Source of the DNA: Nymphaea colorata
Taxonomy: Eukaryota > Streptophyta > Magnoliopsida > Nymphaeales > Nymphaeaceae
NCBI RefSeq assembly: GCF_008831285.2
Contig: NC_045140.1
Span: 5,311,528-5,375,527, forward strand
Length of the DNA: 64,000 nucleotides
Direction: 5' to 3'
Shown: positions 12,621-26,451 of the stretch, one piece after another
Layout of the letters: each line of letters opens with the position of its first letter
Position numbering within the stretch: the first letter of the stretch is position 1
Notes under the pieces: model-generated
Told to the model about the DNA's origin: nothing
The model's database searches: none
Seen by the model: the letters and a program-made list of their open reading frames with translations, nothing else
Position numbers and translations under genes: made by a program

Positions 12621-12780
12621 TAACAAGTCCTCACATGCGTTTGTGATCAAAACAAGTATTTAACAAGTCCTCACATGCGTTTGTGATCAAAACAAATATT
12701 TGACAAGTCCTCACATGCGTTTGTGATCAAAACAAATATTTAACAAGTCCTCACATGCGTTTGTGATCAAAACAAATATT
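12621..12780. repeat. 40-bp minisatellite, four copies
   Basis: Four head-to-tail units begin at 12621, 12661, 12701 and 12741, each about TAACAAGTCCTCACATGCGT followed by TTGTGATCAAAACAAATATT. Copies differ at only one or two positions. A partial, diverged unit precedes the array near 12600. No open frame is associated. Confidence 0.95.
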
Positions 12781-12789
12781 AACAAGTAC

Positions 12790-13616
12790 ACTACCATTCA
12801 ATTTTAGGGTGAGCTTCACTATCTAAGCAAGAGGTCGAGCCTCTTTTCTTCTCCTTTTGCTTTCGGGATATGGAGTTGCTTAGAGATGTAAGTAAACTTA
12901 TAGTTACTCTTTTAATTTGAGAGTAGGGTATGTCACCGTTTACGGTTAAAAAAATACTGCATCCGAATATACTGTAATTATAGGGATTCCAAATCGGACC
13001 TTTTTTTCACGGGTCACCTCGCTGCCCAGTTGTACCATCCGAGCCAGTACAGTACCATGCAATTATTGGCAAACTTTTTTGACGGGAAAAGAAAAAAGTT
13101 CAAAGAAAGAAAGAAATGAAAAAGAAGTATTGTTTTTCCTTGAACGCAGATTGCAGTTGATGTAATATGAAAAATCCTGATGAACCGACGTAAGAAAAAG
13201 CATGGTGAGACTCCAAAATAAATTATTTTAGACCGTTTCGAGTGAAATCGCGTATGTAAAAATGTGCCTGTGCGCCTGTCCGTGAGATGAAATATGTCGG
13301 TACCGTTATTCTGCGAATACTAACGGCCGTATTCTGCCTACTTTTCTCCGTGGTATTGCTTTGTAAGGAGCACCAGTGGTCCAGCGTTCACCGTAAAGCG
13401 CCGTATACAAGTTCTGTTGCAGGTGTCGAAAATTTAATGCTCATATCTTTACGGGGATGGTGTGAAGTCATACTTGCTGATTTTGCCATCGTGAAGCGAA
13501 TTGATTCTTCATTGTTTCTCTATTATGAAAGATATTTCTCTTTGTTTCTCTGAATCTTGGTCTTTTCCCTCCTCGAAGTAGAAGAAAAAAAAGCGGAGTT
13601 TGGAGAAGAAGAATCG
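12790..13616 (+). promoter_or_regulatory. Upstream region of the quinolinate synthase gene
   Basis: About 0.8 kb without a recognised gene, immediately 5' of the QS coding start. From about 13245 the base composition becomes less AT-rich and resembles a 5' leader. I see no unambiguous TATA box; GTATAC near 13403 is weak. An AG-preceded junction (GTTGCAG|GTGTC, near 13421) could be an acceptor of a leader intron, but this is not required. Confidence 0.35.
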
Positions 13617-16600
13617 ATGGAGCGCGCTGCCTTGGCCCCGAGGGGATCGTGTTTCGCCGGAATACAGAAACCTATTTCCCGTACGGTGGGGAGCAACTGC
13701 CTGAGTCCGAAGATTCCTCAAATTGGGGTTCCCTCAAAGGTATCGAAACGTGGTTCCTGCAGGTTGGTGGAAAAAAGCGCCACCACCCGTCAGAGGAAGA
13801 CCTCTGACCTTTCCTGCTTGGCCTTGGCAGAGTTACCTCTTGGGCTTCCTGATTGCTTGGACGCCGATAACTCTTCTCTGTGCAAGCTGCAAGCTCTTGT
13901 ATCTGAATTCGAATCTTTGGTTGAGCCCCTTGATCGTGTTAAGAGACTACTGCATTATGCGTCATTCTTGGCCTCCATGTCCGACTTGGACCGTGTTTCC
14001 TCGAACAGGGTTATGGGGTGCACGGCTCAGGTTTGGCTCAGTGCCAGAATGGATGCAGGTGGGAGGATGCGATTCTCGGCAGACAGCGACTCTGAGATCA
14101 CTAGAGGGTTTTGTGCTTGCTTGGTTCATATCCTTGATGGTGCTTTCCCGGAAGAAGTGCTCAGGATGAAGACAGAGAATTTGGGATCGTTGAATATAGG
14201 GTTGCCTGGTAGTACAAACTCCAGGGCCAACACCTGGCACAACGTTTTGATCAGCATGCAGAAAAAGACCAAGGCAATTCTGATGGCCAGAGAAGGGAAG
14301 CCTCTTACTGAACCATTTCCTTCCTTGGTTGTGAACGCGGACGGCATTCATGCGAAAGGGAGCTATGCGGAAGCTCAGGTGAGCTTGTAACTCAAAAGCA
14401 ACTTTGGGACCTTGTTGTGATGGAACAATTGAGTTGATTATTGGATGGATTTTATCCTTTTCCTATGTGTCCGCGTTTGAGGCTTCTTTGAATGGGTTGT
14501 AGAGGTTAAATACCTTGGTTCTCAATCAGCTGGCACTTCTGCTTTGTTAGATGAAATTCCTCTTTGTAAAGCAATCAATGGATATGGAATGATGTGAATA
14601 ACTGGCTTATATTTCGACTTCTAGTGTTGTGTATTTGCCAATTTGGGTAAGCTTAGTTTTGTTTAGTTTCTTCTCTCCATTCGTGCGTATTTTACGGTTT
14701 ACCTACTCACCGGTACAATAAGGAGAGCCTCATCCAGTGGGATTTGGTCCGCACATTATGAAATGCTGTTTTCTGTTGCTATACATTTTTTGCAATAAAG
14801 CAAGCGTAACGTCGGTGGGGTTTGTTCTGTACATTATGAAGTGCTGTTTGCTGTGGCTATGCATCTTCTGTCACTATAGTATGCTTTGTTATTTTCCCTG
14901 TTTCTTTCTACTTAGTATTTGTTCTTTGATGAAAATGCGATTCATACGTCTGGAAGAATAGTATAAGTTCTGCATTGTCATAGAGGATGTGCCAGTCAAG
15001 ACCCTGCATTAGACTATGCACCCAAGAAAGACTCAATGTTGCAGTAAGAATCTTGTCTGTCATCATAATTAAGTCATATTCCAACTATTAAGCATATCAA
15101 GGTTATTTTGCTTTATGATCAAATAGCACGTGCTCCAGTGGACTATGTTAATGCTTTCTTTCAGAGTAAGGGTAAAGATGTTCCTCTAGGGTCGTCTTTT
15201 CCTTTTTTGACACGAGTTGTTTTCATCCATTATCGAACTGGTTGTCACTGCTGGTCTATTTTGCTTGTGAATTGATCTTTCTTCTTTCAAATTGCTTAGA
15301 AGTTGTATATATTCCAAACCGTTAATCTGCTCTAACTTCTTTGTATATAGTCCTACTTTGGAATGGAGAAGATCAAGGGGAATGTAAAGTTTTGCTGGTC
15401 ATGTAATCTAATATTAACAATAAAGATTCGTCTGGACCTCCTCTGGTGGGATTGGCTTCTATTGGGGGATTTTGCTTGATTCTGGTCCATACATCTGGTC
15501 ATCCTTGTATATGAAATTCTAATCCCATGTTGAGGCTTCTTCCTTCCTTGGCTTGAAATTGTTTGCATCTTCAATTGTTCCATGATAAACATGCATTGCA
15601 ACTGCATTTTGATACATTTTTAGCCAACTGGCAACATCCGTCATTCGTCAGGTTTGAATTCCCTATATATATATATATATATAGAAGAATTGAAATCTGC
15701 CTTATGCTAGCTGTTGCTAGATGACTAAAAATTTAAATATTGCCGAAAGAACAATAAACCGTTGCTTAAAAGTTGAAAGCACCATAAACCATTGCTGCAC
15801 CATAAATTGTCCTTATTTCTTTTATGACACTCTTTTTTAGCAGCAGATTTTTAACTTTTAGCCATCCAGCAGATTTGAACTCCCTGGATTTTCCAGCCAT
15901 CCAGTAGATTTGAACTCTCCAAAATTGAAACATACAGACGTCAAATGTTCCCGGATAACTGAAAATTAAAAATCCATCACTAAAAGCATTGCTAAAAACA
16001 CCATGAACCATTGCTGCATCATAAACCACATGTAATACTCCTGTATAATTGTTCCTTAGCAACAAATTTTTAATTTTTAGCCATCACACAGGCTGCAACA
16101 TCCAGCATCAGAAAAATTTATAACCCCCTATGTATGTGTGTGTGTATGTTAGGTCCAACACAAGTTCTTCTATTAGGAATCCTGCTTTGATTCATGTGTG
16201 GTGTCTTATATATATAGATGGCTGCACCCATGGTTGTCTGGAAAATGGTGTGCCAGAACTCGTGATGTAGTGCTCAAACTGTCGGGCCCAAACATGGCCA
16301 CAGCTGAGCACTTCTGGGTGGACCTTTTGTTTGTTTTAGTCTTTTGGATATTAGATCCTAATGGATGAAACTAGAGAATCTGCTTTCTTACCCTCCCTGC
16401 AATTTTTACAGTTTTACCTAAATTTTCTGAAACTGGCATACGTGCAAGGTGTAGGATATGCCCCAGCGTGCCACTTCCAGGTTGCCCTTTCCCCATGTTA
16501 GGTACCTTTTCTTAATGTAAAATGCAACTAGTATACTTCACTTGGATGAATTATTTACCAAATATATTTGCAGATATTACAGGAAATGCCACGAACTTGG

Positions 16601-19600
16601 CATTTGATCCATGGACAGCTTTGAATTTTATTAGCCTCTAGAGACAGTTAGCAAGTGGAACTGTCTTGGTTCATGCTGGCGTATGTGCATGTCTGAGCAC
16701 AGTTTTACTTGTGTCTTCCTTGTTACGGAAGACAATCATCCAGAACTCCTTCATGATTCTTTTTCCAACGAAAAGACTGGTTTTTTAACTACATTATGTT
16801 TATATCCTAGTGTTTTCTATATTATAGGCCAAACAGATACGATAGGTCAAACAGAGACGATAGGTCAAGTGCTTATTTCTTCTCAGGTGTCTTTGCTACA
16901 CTATCCTTTGATTATTTCTTCAGCGTAATACCTTTTTTCCTTGTGCTTGCATTAGATATATAGTGTTATGATGCATGAGGAGGTCCTTTACTAGTTTTAA
17001 ATTCTAAGATTATCATAGAAATGACAGGCGAAATTCTTGTCCCCTGACGAATCAAAGGTCAATGAGCTTGTCAGTGTACTAAGCGCAAAGAAAATTGGAA
17101 TTGTTGCACACTTCTACATGGATCCAGAAGTACAAGGTGTCTTAACTGCTGCGCAGAAGCAATGGCCACACATCCACATATCTGATTCATTGGTTATGGC
17201 AGACTCTGCTGTGAAGATGGCTAAAAGTGGATGTGAGTTCATCACAGTTCTTGGTGTTGATTTCATGTCTGAAAATGTTCGGGCAATCCTTGACCAAGCT
17301 GGTTTTGAAAAGGTATGCCACCAACAATATTAATCTGTCCTGCTAGGTCAACCTGGTTAACTGGTTCTTTTCCTGTTTGCATGCTTCCTGTTTTCTTTCT
17401 CATTACTCTGAACTTAGTTGGAATTGATACATTTTCATTACTTGCTTTAAGCAACCAAAATCTGCCAGGTTAATAACTTAATAGCTCAAGGTTGTTCCTA
17501 AATGACAAGCAAATTTAGCTATTTGGGAAGCTTTTGTCTCAGGTCCTTAATTCTCAGGAATTGTTTGGCTGAATGACATAGGTTTGCACAATGATAGTGC
17601 ATTTATTATGTTGGTAGCTAATTGGACTTCTTTCATTTGGTTTCTTTTATAATGAACTCTGAACTTCTGCCTGTTTGTGTATTGAACCAGGTGTATGACT
17701 GCCTTTAAAATCTTTTCAAGTGGTTGAACATGTATTCTTGCGTCTTAGTTAAAGGATTCACAGTAACTGTCACAAGTTGTATAACTATTACAGTATGTTC
17801 ATTACATGAATTCATAGTATTAACATTGAAAAGTTTGCTGGTGTCATGGACCTGAATCATCCTCTAGGTGACCTACTGTTAACTGGTACCAAGTGTTCTT
17901 CTATTCTTGTATATAGCTTATTATGCAGACCATACAAGGCTTGAGAAACAGCAAAAATTAACAGCCTTTTCTATAATTCTCCTTGGATCATAGAATTGCC
18001 ACCTGTCCCTGCCTTACTGTCATTGACAAAGTCATCCCTGATATTGCACTTCTAAGAAAAGTCCGTACTTTTGTTGCTTTAACCATGATTGGCAGCTCTG
18101 CATAGTCATGCATTTAGCAAAAATGGTTTATGCGCTTGACAAATTGTTTCTATGACACTCTATTGATTCATTCATTTCTTTCTTTCTACGAGTACTGTCA
18201 TTTATCAAAAGATAAATAGTTCTAGTTAACAAATTTGACCTAAAGAGTTAATTTGGAAAAATAGGTAATTTGGCGGGGATGAATTTGTGAAAAACAACCG
18301 TACTGCAAATGTCTGCTTTTCTTTCTCTATCTTTAGAAGGCACATGTATTTTGGTGATCTGTTGTTCCTATAATCCTTTTACTTTTTTTCAGAACTGATA
18401 AATGTTGATAATCATGCAGGTTGGCGTTTACAGGATGTCAGATGAAAGGATTGGTTGTTCCTTAGCTGATGCTGCCGCTGACCCTGCATATATGCATTTT
18501 CTAGAGGAAGCTTCTACGTTGCCTCCTTCACTGCATGTTGTCTACATAAATACAGCATTACAGACAAAGGCACATTCCCATGAAATTGTACCAACAATCA
18601 CATGTACTTCTTCCAATGTTGTACAGACTATATTGCAGGTTAGTAATGTTTCTGTGTCTCCCACTGAAATTTGCAAAACTTTGGTTGATTTTACAAGTAC
18701 ATGAAGTGTATTTTCACATTCTTGTCACTCATTTTCTTGTAAATGTTGACTGCTAAATTCCAATAGAGAATCAATCTTACTCGTGGGAGGATCTTAATTT
18801 GTTTAATTCTTTCAATTTCAGGCATTTTCCCAGATTCCGGATCTGAATGTTTGGTATGGTCCTGATACCTATATGGGAGCCAATATAGTGGAGCTGTTGC
18901 ATCAAATGGCTTCAATGACGGATGAAGAGATTGCCCAGATACACCCCAAACATGATAAGAACTCTGTACATGCATTATTACATCGGCTACACTATTACAA
19001 GGTGAGGCATCGTTTTTAAGCAAGATGTTAGGTTTGTATGCCACAGACTATAGATGCGAAGAAGCTTGAGTTGTTCCGGTTGTCAATTCAATTTCTTCTA
19101 TTAACTGACTTGTGGATTTTCCAATGTAATCAGGAAGGTGCATGCATTGTGCATGACCTATTTGGGACTGAAGTTGTAGAGAGAATTAAAGAAGGCTATT
19201 GTGATGCATTCCTGACAGCTCATTTTGAAGTCCCTGGAGAAATGTTCTCTTTAGCTATGGAAGCCAAAAGAAGAGGAATGGGTGTTGTGGGCTCTACAAA
19301 AAACATACTGGACTTTATCACAGAACGTGTGAAAGAAGCTTTACACAGGAACGTGGATGATCACCTTCAATTTGTCTTGGGAACAGAGTCAGGCATGGTA
19401 ACATCAATTGTGGCAGCAGTCCGTAAATTATTGGCCTCTCAGAAGTCCTCTGCAAATATCAATGTGGAGATTGTGTTTCCCGTTTCTTCAGATTCAGTGT
19501 CCAGGACAGAATCATTGCCTTCTTCAAATGGCCTAAGTGCTGGGGATCTTACTAGTTTGAGTGTTGTTCCTGGTGTGGCAGCTGGAGAGGGCTGCTCTCT

Positions 19601-20448
19601 TCATGGTGGTTGTGCTTCCTGCCCATACATGAAGGTTGGTTCTTTCATACATGCAGCATAGTCAGGGTTACATTATTGAATATGATATTTGATTTTTTAG
19701 ACCCCAAATATTCTTGAACTTAAGCTTTACGAGAATTTTCATCTTTGTGGTTAATTAATGTGGGAGCTGTACTTTGGAACCTGCCTAGCAGGGTGCATGA
19801 ACTTGTTGTCTTTCATGAAGCTACAATTTGCTAATGACTGTTGTTGGTTGCATAGTCTTATTTTCCGCTTTAAGTTCCCATGTATCTGTCCATGACTATT
19901 CCTTCATTTACATGGACATAATTTCTCCCATATGTTCTTTTACCCTTCCATCATTTTTTTCAAACATTTTATGAACTTTTGCCATCCACTAGTTTTAACC
20001 CTGAGGTTCTGGCCTAAAATTTTCCAATACATATTCTTACCTTTCCTGTCATCTCTGGTATATTTTGGATCCTCGGAAGATTAGCTTTTCGTTAAATAGA
20101 AATTGAGAACCTGGATGTCTGCTGATCGCCACATGCTTGCAGATGAATTCTCTTACCTCTCTCCTTAGGGTATGCCATCTTCTACCTGACAAAGAGAGTA
20201 TACTGTCACCATATGTAGCAAGTCGGTTTGATGGACACACGCCTACTGGAAAATCTGTTGCAGATCTTGGCTGTGAGCCAATTTTGCACATGAGACACTT
20301 CCAGGTGAGCTTTTTTCTGGAGGCTTTGCAAGTCAAGACGTGGTACTTCGCTGATCTCTCTTTCATACTAAAAATGATCACACCAATTATGCAGGCAAAT
20401 GGGCAGCTGCCAGAAACTCTTGTCAATCATATACTCAGTCGAAGATAG
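13617..20448 (+). CDS. QS: Quinolinate synthase, plastid type (SufE-NadA fusion)
   Basis: Makes quinolinate from iminoaspartate and dihydroxyacetone phosphate, the second step of de novo NAD synthesis, in plastids. Seven exons join in phase 0: 13617-14378, 17028-17312, 18420-18638, 18822-19001, 19134-19634, 20143-20304, 20395-20448. All introns are GT-AG and the product is 720 aa, close to the plant family length (about 718 in Arabidopsis). Exon 1 holds a Ser/Arg-rich transit-peptide-like N terminus (residues 1 to about 60), then the SufE domain (about 90-230) with its conserved Cys135 in VMGCTAQVW. Exons 2-7 hold the NadA domain (from 255). Candidate Fe-S ligands include the Cys in RIGCSLADAA and the Cys in ASCPYMKMNSL, the latter spanning the exon 5/6 junction. 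13617 is the first ATG in frame. Intron 1 (2.65 kb) carries repeats. No frame break is seen. Confidence 0.97.
15700..16090. repeat. Diverged duplicated MITE-like sequence in QS intron 1
   Basis: Two related segments (about 15765-15870 and 15985-16085) share ACCATAAACCATTGCTGCA-like and TTTTTAACTTTTAGCCATCC-like words in the same order. A third partial copy of the start (ACAATAAACCGTTGCT) lies near 15750. The middle has a short direct repeat around CCAGCAGATTTGAACTC. A (TA)n tract lies just upstream at 15663-15682. It probably reflects a nested or tandemly duplicated non-autonomous element; the superfamily is not determined. Confidence 0.6.
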
Positions 20449-22261
20449 TACGAATTTGTGAAGCTTTGGATTGCAAAACTGAGAAGCTGTATTACAGTGT
20501 AAATGTCAGAAATGACAAAGTTTCATGTTTCCGGGTCCATCGTCTTCATACGGGACAGTACCTTGGGGGTATATTTGCCTGTTTGCACAATTTTGAACAA
20601 GTACACAAGCAACATCGTGTCACATGCTCCTAATCTTGTAGTGTTATAAATGCTCATATATATCTTGATAATAATGGTGGTGATACATATTTGTGACACC
20701 ATGCTAGGAAATGTTGTCATCGAATTATTCTGTTGCGTTTTATTCTGAACTTCATGAACATCCTTGAATGTTCAGTGGGAACTGAGGTCGGTGAGAACTG
20801 AACTTTGTAGTTTCTATAACATTTTCTTGTATCTTGATGACACAAAATTAATACCTGAATCTCAGCCAAAGGCAAATTCTGCTTTCCCACTTTGGTGATG
20901 TATTTTTGCTTGGAAAGAATGCAAGGATGTGATTTCTGTCCTCTTGCTTAAACCATGTGATTCATGTGAAAATGGTGATGAAGTTCCTTTGTACAAATGG
21001 GACTATGTTCTACAAATTGTTCAGTTTCTGGGTTTATACAACTAAACATCGTTGTGTGTGTGTGTGTGTCCGGGCACTAATATTAAGTGATTTTGTGCGA
21101 GACATTCATACCGGCTTTCACGGGTTCGTAACCACGTTTTGTGAAATAATTGGTTGCCTTCTCTATGAGCCATTTTGCGCAGATTGGGAACTCAGATCAG
21201 CCAGTCCAGTCTATATTTCCATTTGGCGACGAACTTGCCATGGACAATGTATGATTATGACTGGTACTCTTGTTGCCTTAGCTGTATCTGAAGCCAAAAG
21301 GTGTTCTCGCTGTCCCATGCATGGAGAATGTTAAGCCACCATATGCATCCAGGCCCCTCTGCAGCTAGGCTCACTCAAGAGTTTGTCAAGGTGCCTAACC
21401 CTCGCTGGGCCAGCCTCGTTCAAACTTTGGGTCTCGCACGGTCAAGGGTCAGATCAGACAAGTGTATGGGCTGATGTCAAGCAGCATCAGCAGAGTGCAG
21501 CACGACCATGAATCTTTAGTTTGTCTACTGCTAGCGTTCACAAATCTATGGAAGGTATCAACTTTTTTTTTTCTTTCCCTTATTGATCTCGACGTACATG
21601 TTTACCATCTTCCCATAATGGATTGTTCAGATCAGAGATAGCTCGTATCATAGTCATAATTGGCTATATTGCTTCATCGAACTCAATTGAATTCGGATTT
21701 GAACATAAAAAAAAGTACAAAAAGTGTCCACCTGTAATCAGATTCAAATGTCCATCAAAATTAAAAGTTCATTAGAGTAGGTTAAAAAAAGTACTATATC
21801 GAATCCAAATCGAGTCACTAATCAGATCTGAACTCCTTTACTGAGTCCAGCTATTTAGACCCAGACTTGAATAAAATATTGAATCATATTCTAATAAATG
21901 GGCTCCCTACTCCCATGAATAGGTTGATGGAGATGAGCCATGACTGGGTGCTTTAGATGTCAAGTGCTAGTGCACACCTTGATTTGGACTTCTAAGTTTC
22001 TAACTCCGCCATTCATGGCATGGGATCATTTTGTTCATATGATCCTGCTAGTTCCAGCTTTTTTATTATAGAAAGTGTATCCATCAATTGCATCAAATCT
22101 GAATCCTTAGCAATCTATCAAAAATATATCTCAAATTAACATCACTACCAACTTCACTACAATGCTTACAAAATTGCATGCTTAAGTGCAGGCGGCCCCT
22201 GAAGCCACCACATAGACTACAGCTCCATGAGAAAAGAAAATTGCCAAAACCGAGTAATCTT
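20449..22261. other. Intergenic region between convergent QS and SURF2 genes
   Basis: Holds the 3' flank of QS and, from the other side, of the SURF2-like gene. A short (TG)n run is near 21052-21070. No additional gene is supported. An open frame at 20957-21334 is interrupted in character, contains the (TG)n tract and matches nothing recognised. Confidence 0.5.
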
Positions 22262-25200
22262 TCAGTTGGTCCTTGATTTATTTTCTTCCACCCTACTTTT
22301 CTTCTTCCTTGAAGCAAAGCTGCTGGGTCCAACTTCAACTGACATGCGTTTCGTTCTGATACATAAAAGAGTATAGTTGTAACTTGTAAGTGCAATCCCA
22401 TGACGGAACCGTATGAACAAGTGACTGCAGTTCGCTAGTCATGAAAATTACCTTTTTGTAAGGTCCTGTGTTTCAGCGTCATCTTTCACATTTGCTTGTT
22501 CTGTACAGCACAGATTTTGACCCAGCATAAGAACAAAAACATTAAAAAGAAAAAAGAAAAAAGAAGGAAAACAAAAACAGCATCCAATGAACTCAAGACT
22601 ATTTGTTAACTGATTAAAAAGAATGTGAGCCATAATAATCTAGTATGTCTACAATTTTCCATTGAACACAAGGGGCTTTTGCGCTTCTGCATCACATAAA
22701 CAACTATCTACGAAGTTCTAAGACTGATTTCTTTCAAGCCCATAGGAGAAGTGGAAAAGTAGGAGCGCAGATACAAGTTATGATGTCTAGGACTGTTGCC
22801 AGGGATCGTCACACAAACCTTAACTAAGGTCATATTCCTGAACATATCTTTCCCGAGAATCATGAGATCTTTCTTATTAGAGGTCAAAAGTGCTCGTTTG
22901 CACAGCCACAAAGGCTTCTCTTAGGGCATACTAGAAGAGATAGGGTCGATGGATAGGAAAAAATGTCGAGGCCGTAGAGGAGCCAGAACCACCCAGCAAA
23001 GTCCCCGAGTGAAGGTCCTTGTTGGGCCTAGTGAACTCTCTTTGATCGATGCACCACCTTGCTATAGTTGTACCAATGAAACAAAGATGTTTAGGGCAAT
23101 TATCATCCGGAAGGACCCAAAAATGACCTCCAAGGTGGGGAACAATTCTGAAACTCCAACCTCCAACAAACAATAGTTCTCTGCCTTACTAGCAATTAGC
23201 GGTCGATCCTTCGGTAGTGAGATTCTGTCATTCACTTCTCATTCAAGCATTGTTAGAATCATGTAAGTTGGTTACCCTTTCTGTTCTCCACGGTTGGAGT
23301 TCCCTCATCAAGCACCTAGTTTCCAGTGTCCTTGAGTACAAGGTCACCATGTCAAACAGCTTCTTCTGCAACTTGGTTGCCCACTGACATGTGATGGGTG
23401 GTGGAATGATATGTAATCTTAGCAATCAAACATCTCAAGAACCTCACCCTCCATGATATGAGTTGGCTAAGAAAATGGCTTCAGAAGTTAAAATACAAAT
23501 GCCACAACTCTAAATTGCTAAGAAACAGGTCACTCTTAAAGAAAGAAAATGGTTCCACCGAACTGATTTAGCAAGAGATAGGATCTGGGTACGTATAAAT
23601 CATTGTCACAAAAAACACTTTTTTCAAACAAAAAAAAAAAGCTGTTATACGTCAAAAGTAGGTCAACAAAAAAACCGCAAAAGGACCCGGCTTTTTGAAA
23701 AATTGCCAAAACGAAGATTTCACTTTTGTATTTTTTTGCGTTCTTTTAATATTTTTAAATTTTTTTAAAAATTTATCAAGATTTTCCCAAGAAAACAAAC
23801 TTTATCGTATTATACTTGATACAAACCTCACCCTTTAAAACCCACAAGTGATGTGTGATAATGGAGATTATTAGCAACAATTTGATAATAAGTTTCTTAT
23901 CTTATCCTTGTGAATTTCTCTGGTTTGCTGCATAAATCAACGTAATGATTCTAACCGATTATTCATCAGGACAACCTGACAGAAAGGTCAACCAATCATG
24001 TAGGGAAGAACATGAAGAATCTGAAAAGTTGCAGTTTATAGGAGGCCAAGTCAAGAACACCTTCAGGCATCCAACTGCTTTCTACATTATATCAAAAATT
24101 TATTTCCTTTGGCATTGTAGCTGATCCAAAGCAGAATTTTTTATGCTGAGGAAACTATTAAAAAAAAATGTTTCAATGGACCTACTGTCAAGAAAGAACA
24201 GAGGTTACCTGTTTCATTCTCCTCATCATCTGAGCTTGTGCAGGAGACCCACCTATCTCTTCCATCATCAAAGTCCCAGCGACTTCCAATAGGAGGCTCC
24301 CAGAAGTCAGGATCATCTGCATCACTATCCATATCTGCAGAATTTGGTTCTCTTATATCATCCCTGAGAACCTTCTTCCTTCTTCCTTTTTTGACACCAT
24401 TTTCTTTTGGCTGTGGCTGGTCAGTTGCTGCCTTATCCTTTCCAGTAGTCCGCTTTTCTTCTTCTTGTTCTGCAATATGGAATGGGAGACTGAAATGAGC
24501 AACCAAACTCAAAGAATGTATTAAGACCAGCTACAAAGAATATAAGGCTGTATACATATAAGAGAGATATACCTAACGATAAATCGTTCAAAGATAAGGT
24601 GCAAACGACTGACCTAATTTATTCTGGAATCTCCTTCCGTTTATGTGCTTCCATATATGCTCTTCCGACTTATTGACCGTATCGCCCGTTAGAGTGCAAA
24701 TTAACTTTGATCTGCAATAAAATGAAACAAACATAGCATCAAAAGCTAGGTTGCACTCTCCATTCGAGCCACAGGGATAAGGAACACACGTAGAACGATG
24801 TGGTGGTCTCAAACTGAGCAGGAATGAGCCAAAGCAGTATGTTCACTAAAAGAGAAACAGATAAAAAGCAGCCAGATGAGAACTTTGTCATGGAAATACA
24901 GTACCAATTCCCAAGCATGGGATAACATTGTCAAGAAAATATGACCAACTTATTGGTTTCATATTTTCCCACCAAAAACAAGAAAGAACTAGATTGATCT
25001 TAAAAAAAGGCAAAAAAATTGCACATCAACGTCACAATCACGTTCCAGTCGACACTAAGAAAGTAGTAAGCTATCAAGACATCTTAAAACGTGAGAATAA
25101 TAACATCGATAGACATATAACAACAAATTATCATAATATTTAAGCAGGATTCTGATTACTGCAACAATTAATCCTACACAAACAATTTCTTCCCATTTGT

Positions 25201-25806
25201 CCAGCCATAGCCATCTTCATTGATCATCCAAATCACCCCACAGACAAAGGAGGGAATTCCTATGATATAACGATAACACATTAAACAATGGAAGCTAAAG
25301 TTGGTCATCAGATGCTGAAGAAAGCCCAAGCAATATTTTATCAAAATTTACCATAAAAAGAAAAATCAAAAAGCTATAACCAAGAGTATGCCAATACCCG
25401 AGTTCCAAAAAAGAAAACGACTGAATTTGGAGAAAGAACTGACAGGGGCTTAAGGAAGAAGAAAGGAAGGATTGGGCGACCTGGACAGAGGATCCTGCTT
25501 GAAGAGGTTGAGGGGAGGTTTCTTCAGAGAGACTGCGATGTCGATGAGGGCCAGCCGGCACGGCTTGCTCCGCTTATACGCGTCGGCCTCGCCGGCGGGC
25601 ATCTCGTGGCCGGTCTCCACGCACTTCAACCTTCCATTCACCATAGGCTCGAAGGTAGGATCCCCCAAAAGCAGCGCACCCTCTTTTGCCGCTTCTCTTT
25701 CTCCTCCTCCACCCGCCGTCGGAGTATCCGCCTCCTTCGTCACTCCTCCTTCCCCTCCTCCTCCCGCCACCGCCTCCTTCTCCTTCTTCTCCTTCTTCTT
25801 CCCCAT
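22262..25806 (-). CDS. SURF2: Surfeit locus protein 2 (SURF2)-like protein
   Basis: SURF2 family proteins are conserved in eukaryotes; animal SURF2 is nucleolar and linked to ribosome assembly, and the plant role is little known. Five minus-strand exons close exactly: 25806-25481, 24711-24614, 24469-24209, 22500-22452 and 22355-22262, giving 275 aa. The start is the first ATG, opening MGKKKEKKEKEAV. The SURF2 core covers exons 1-2: NGRLKCVETGHEMPA, then CTLTGDTVNKSEEHIWKHI. Exon 3 is Lys- and acid-rich and holds DFWEPPIGSRWDFDDG. Exons 4-5 give the basic tail LTKRTKRMSVEVGPSSFAS followed by RKKK, typical of plant members. Exon 1 is GC-rich with a purine-rich leader. Intron 3 (22501-24208) is the largest and holds no recognised gene. 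Convergent with QS. Confidence 0.93.
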
Positions 25807-25889
25807 CTCTCTCTCTCTCTCTCTCCAGCAACTCTCTGGGGTTTTGCAAACGAGTCGGATCCTCATCCAACGTTTACAATACGCATGAT

Positions 25890-26379
25890 ATATCCATAGG
25901 CAGTCCGATTGGTGATGAACTTGTTCGTATCCGATTAGTGACGGACCTCTTTAGCTGGCTGATAAAAAAAAAAATCCAAGCCGAGCTTGCTCATATTTAA
26001 AATTCATTTCTTCACATTTTTAATTTTTAATTTTCCCTTGAAAACTCTTTGCGTGGCGCTGATTATTCTTTTAAAAAACTTTTGACACATTCCTAAGGAT
26101 TTTTAAGATATTAAAATATAAAATGTTAAGATTTTCAAATATGAATGAACATCCAGCAAAGTACTCAATGGGCTGGGCTTAGGCTGCTGACAAAAACCGT
26201 TCTTAAAAAATTCAAAAAAAATTGTTAAAGATTTACGAAAGAGTAAATGGTTTTTGAAGTTCAAACTTGGCAATCATTTGTGAATATACATTAAAAGTTG
26301 GATGTCATTTTTTCTTTTAAAATTCAGTTTAGTCCATAAATTGGTTAATTTTTTGGTCTATTCAAAATAATTTTTTGTT

Positions 26380-26451
<72 letters not shown>

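Noticed and set aside
22700-23470. Several 60-80 codon frames in SURF2 intron 3
   Set aside because: On both strands, without family resemblance, within a confirmed intron; possibly an old insertion but no ends found.
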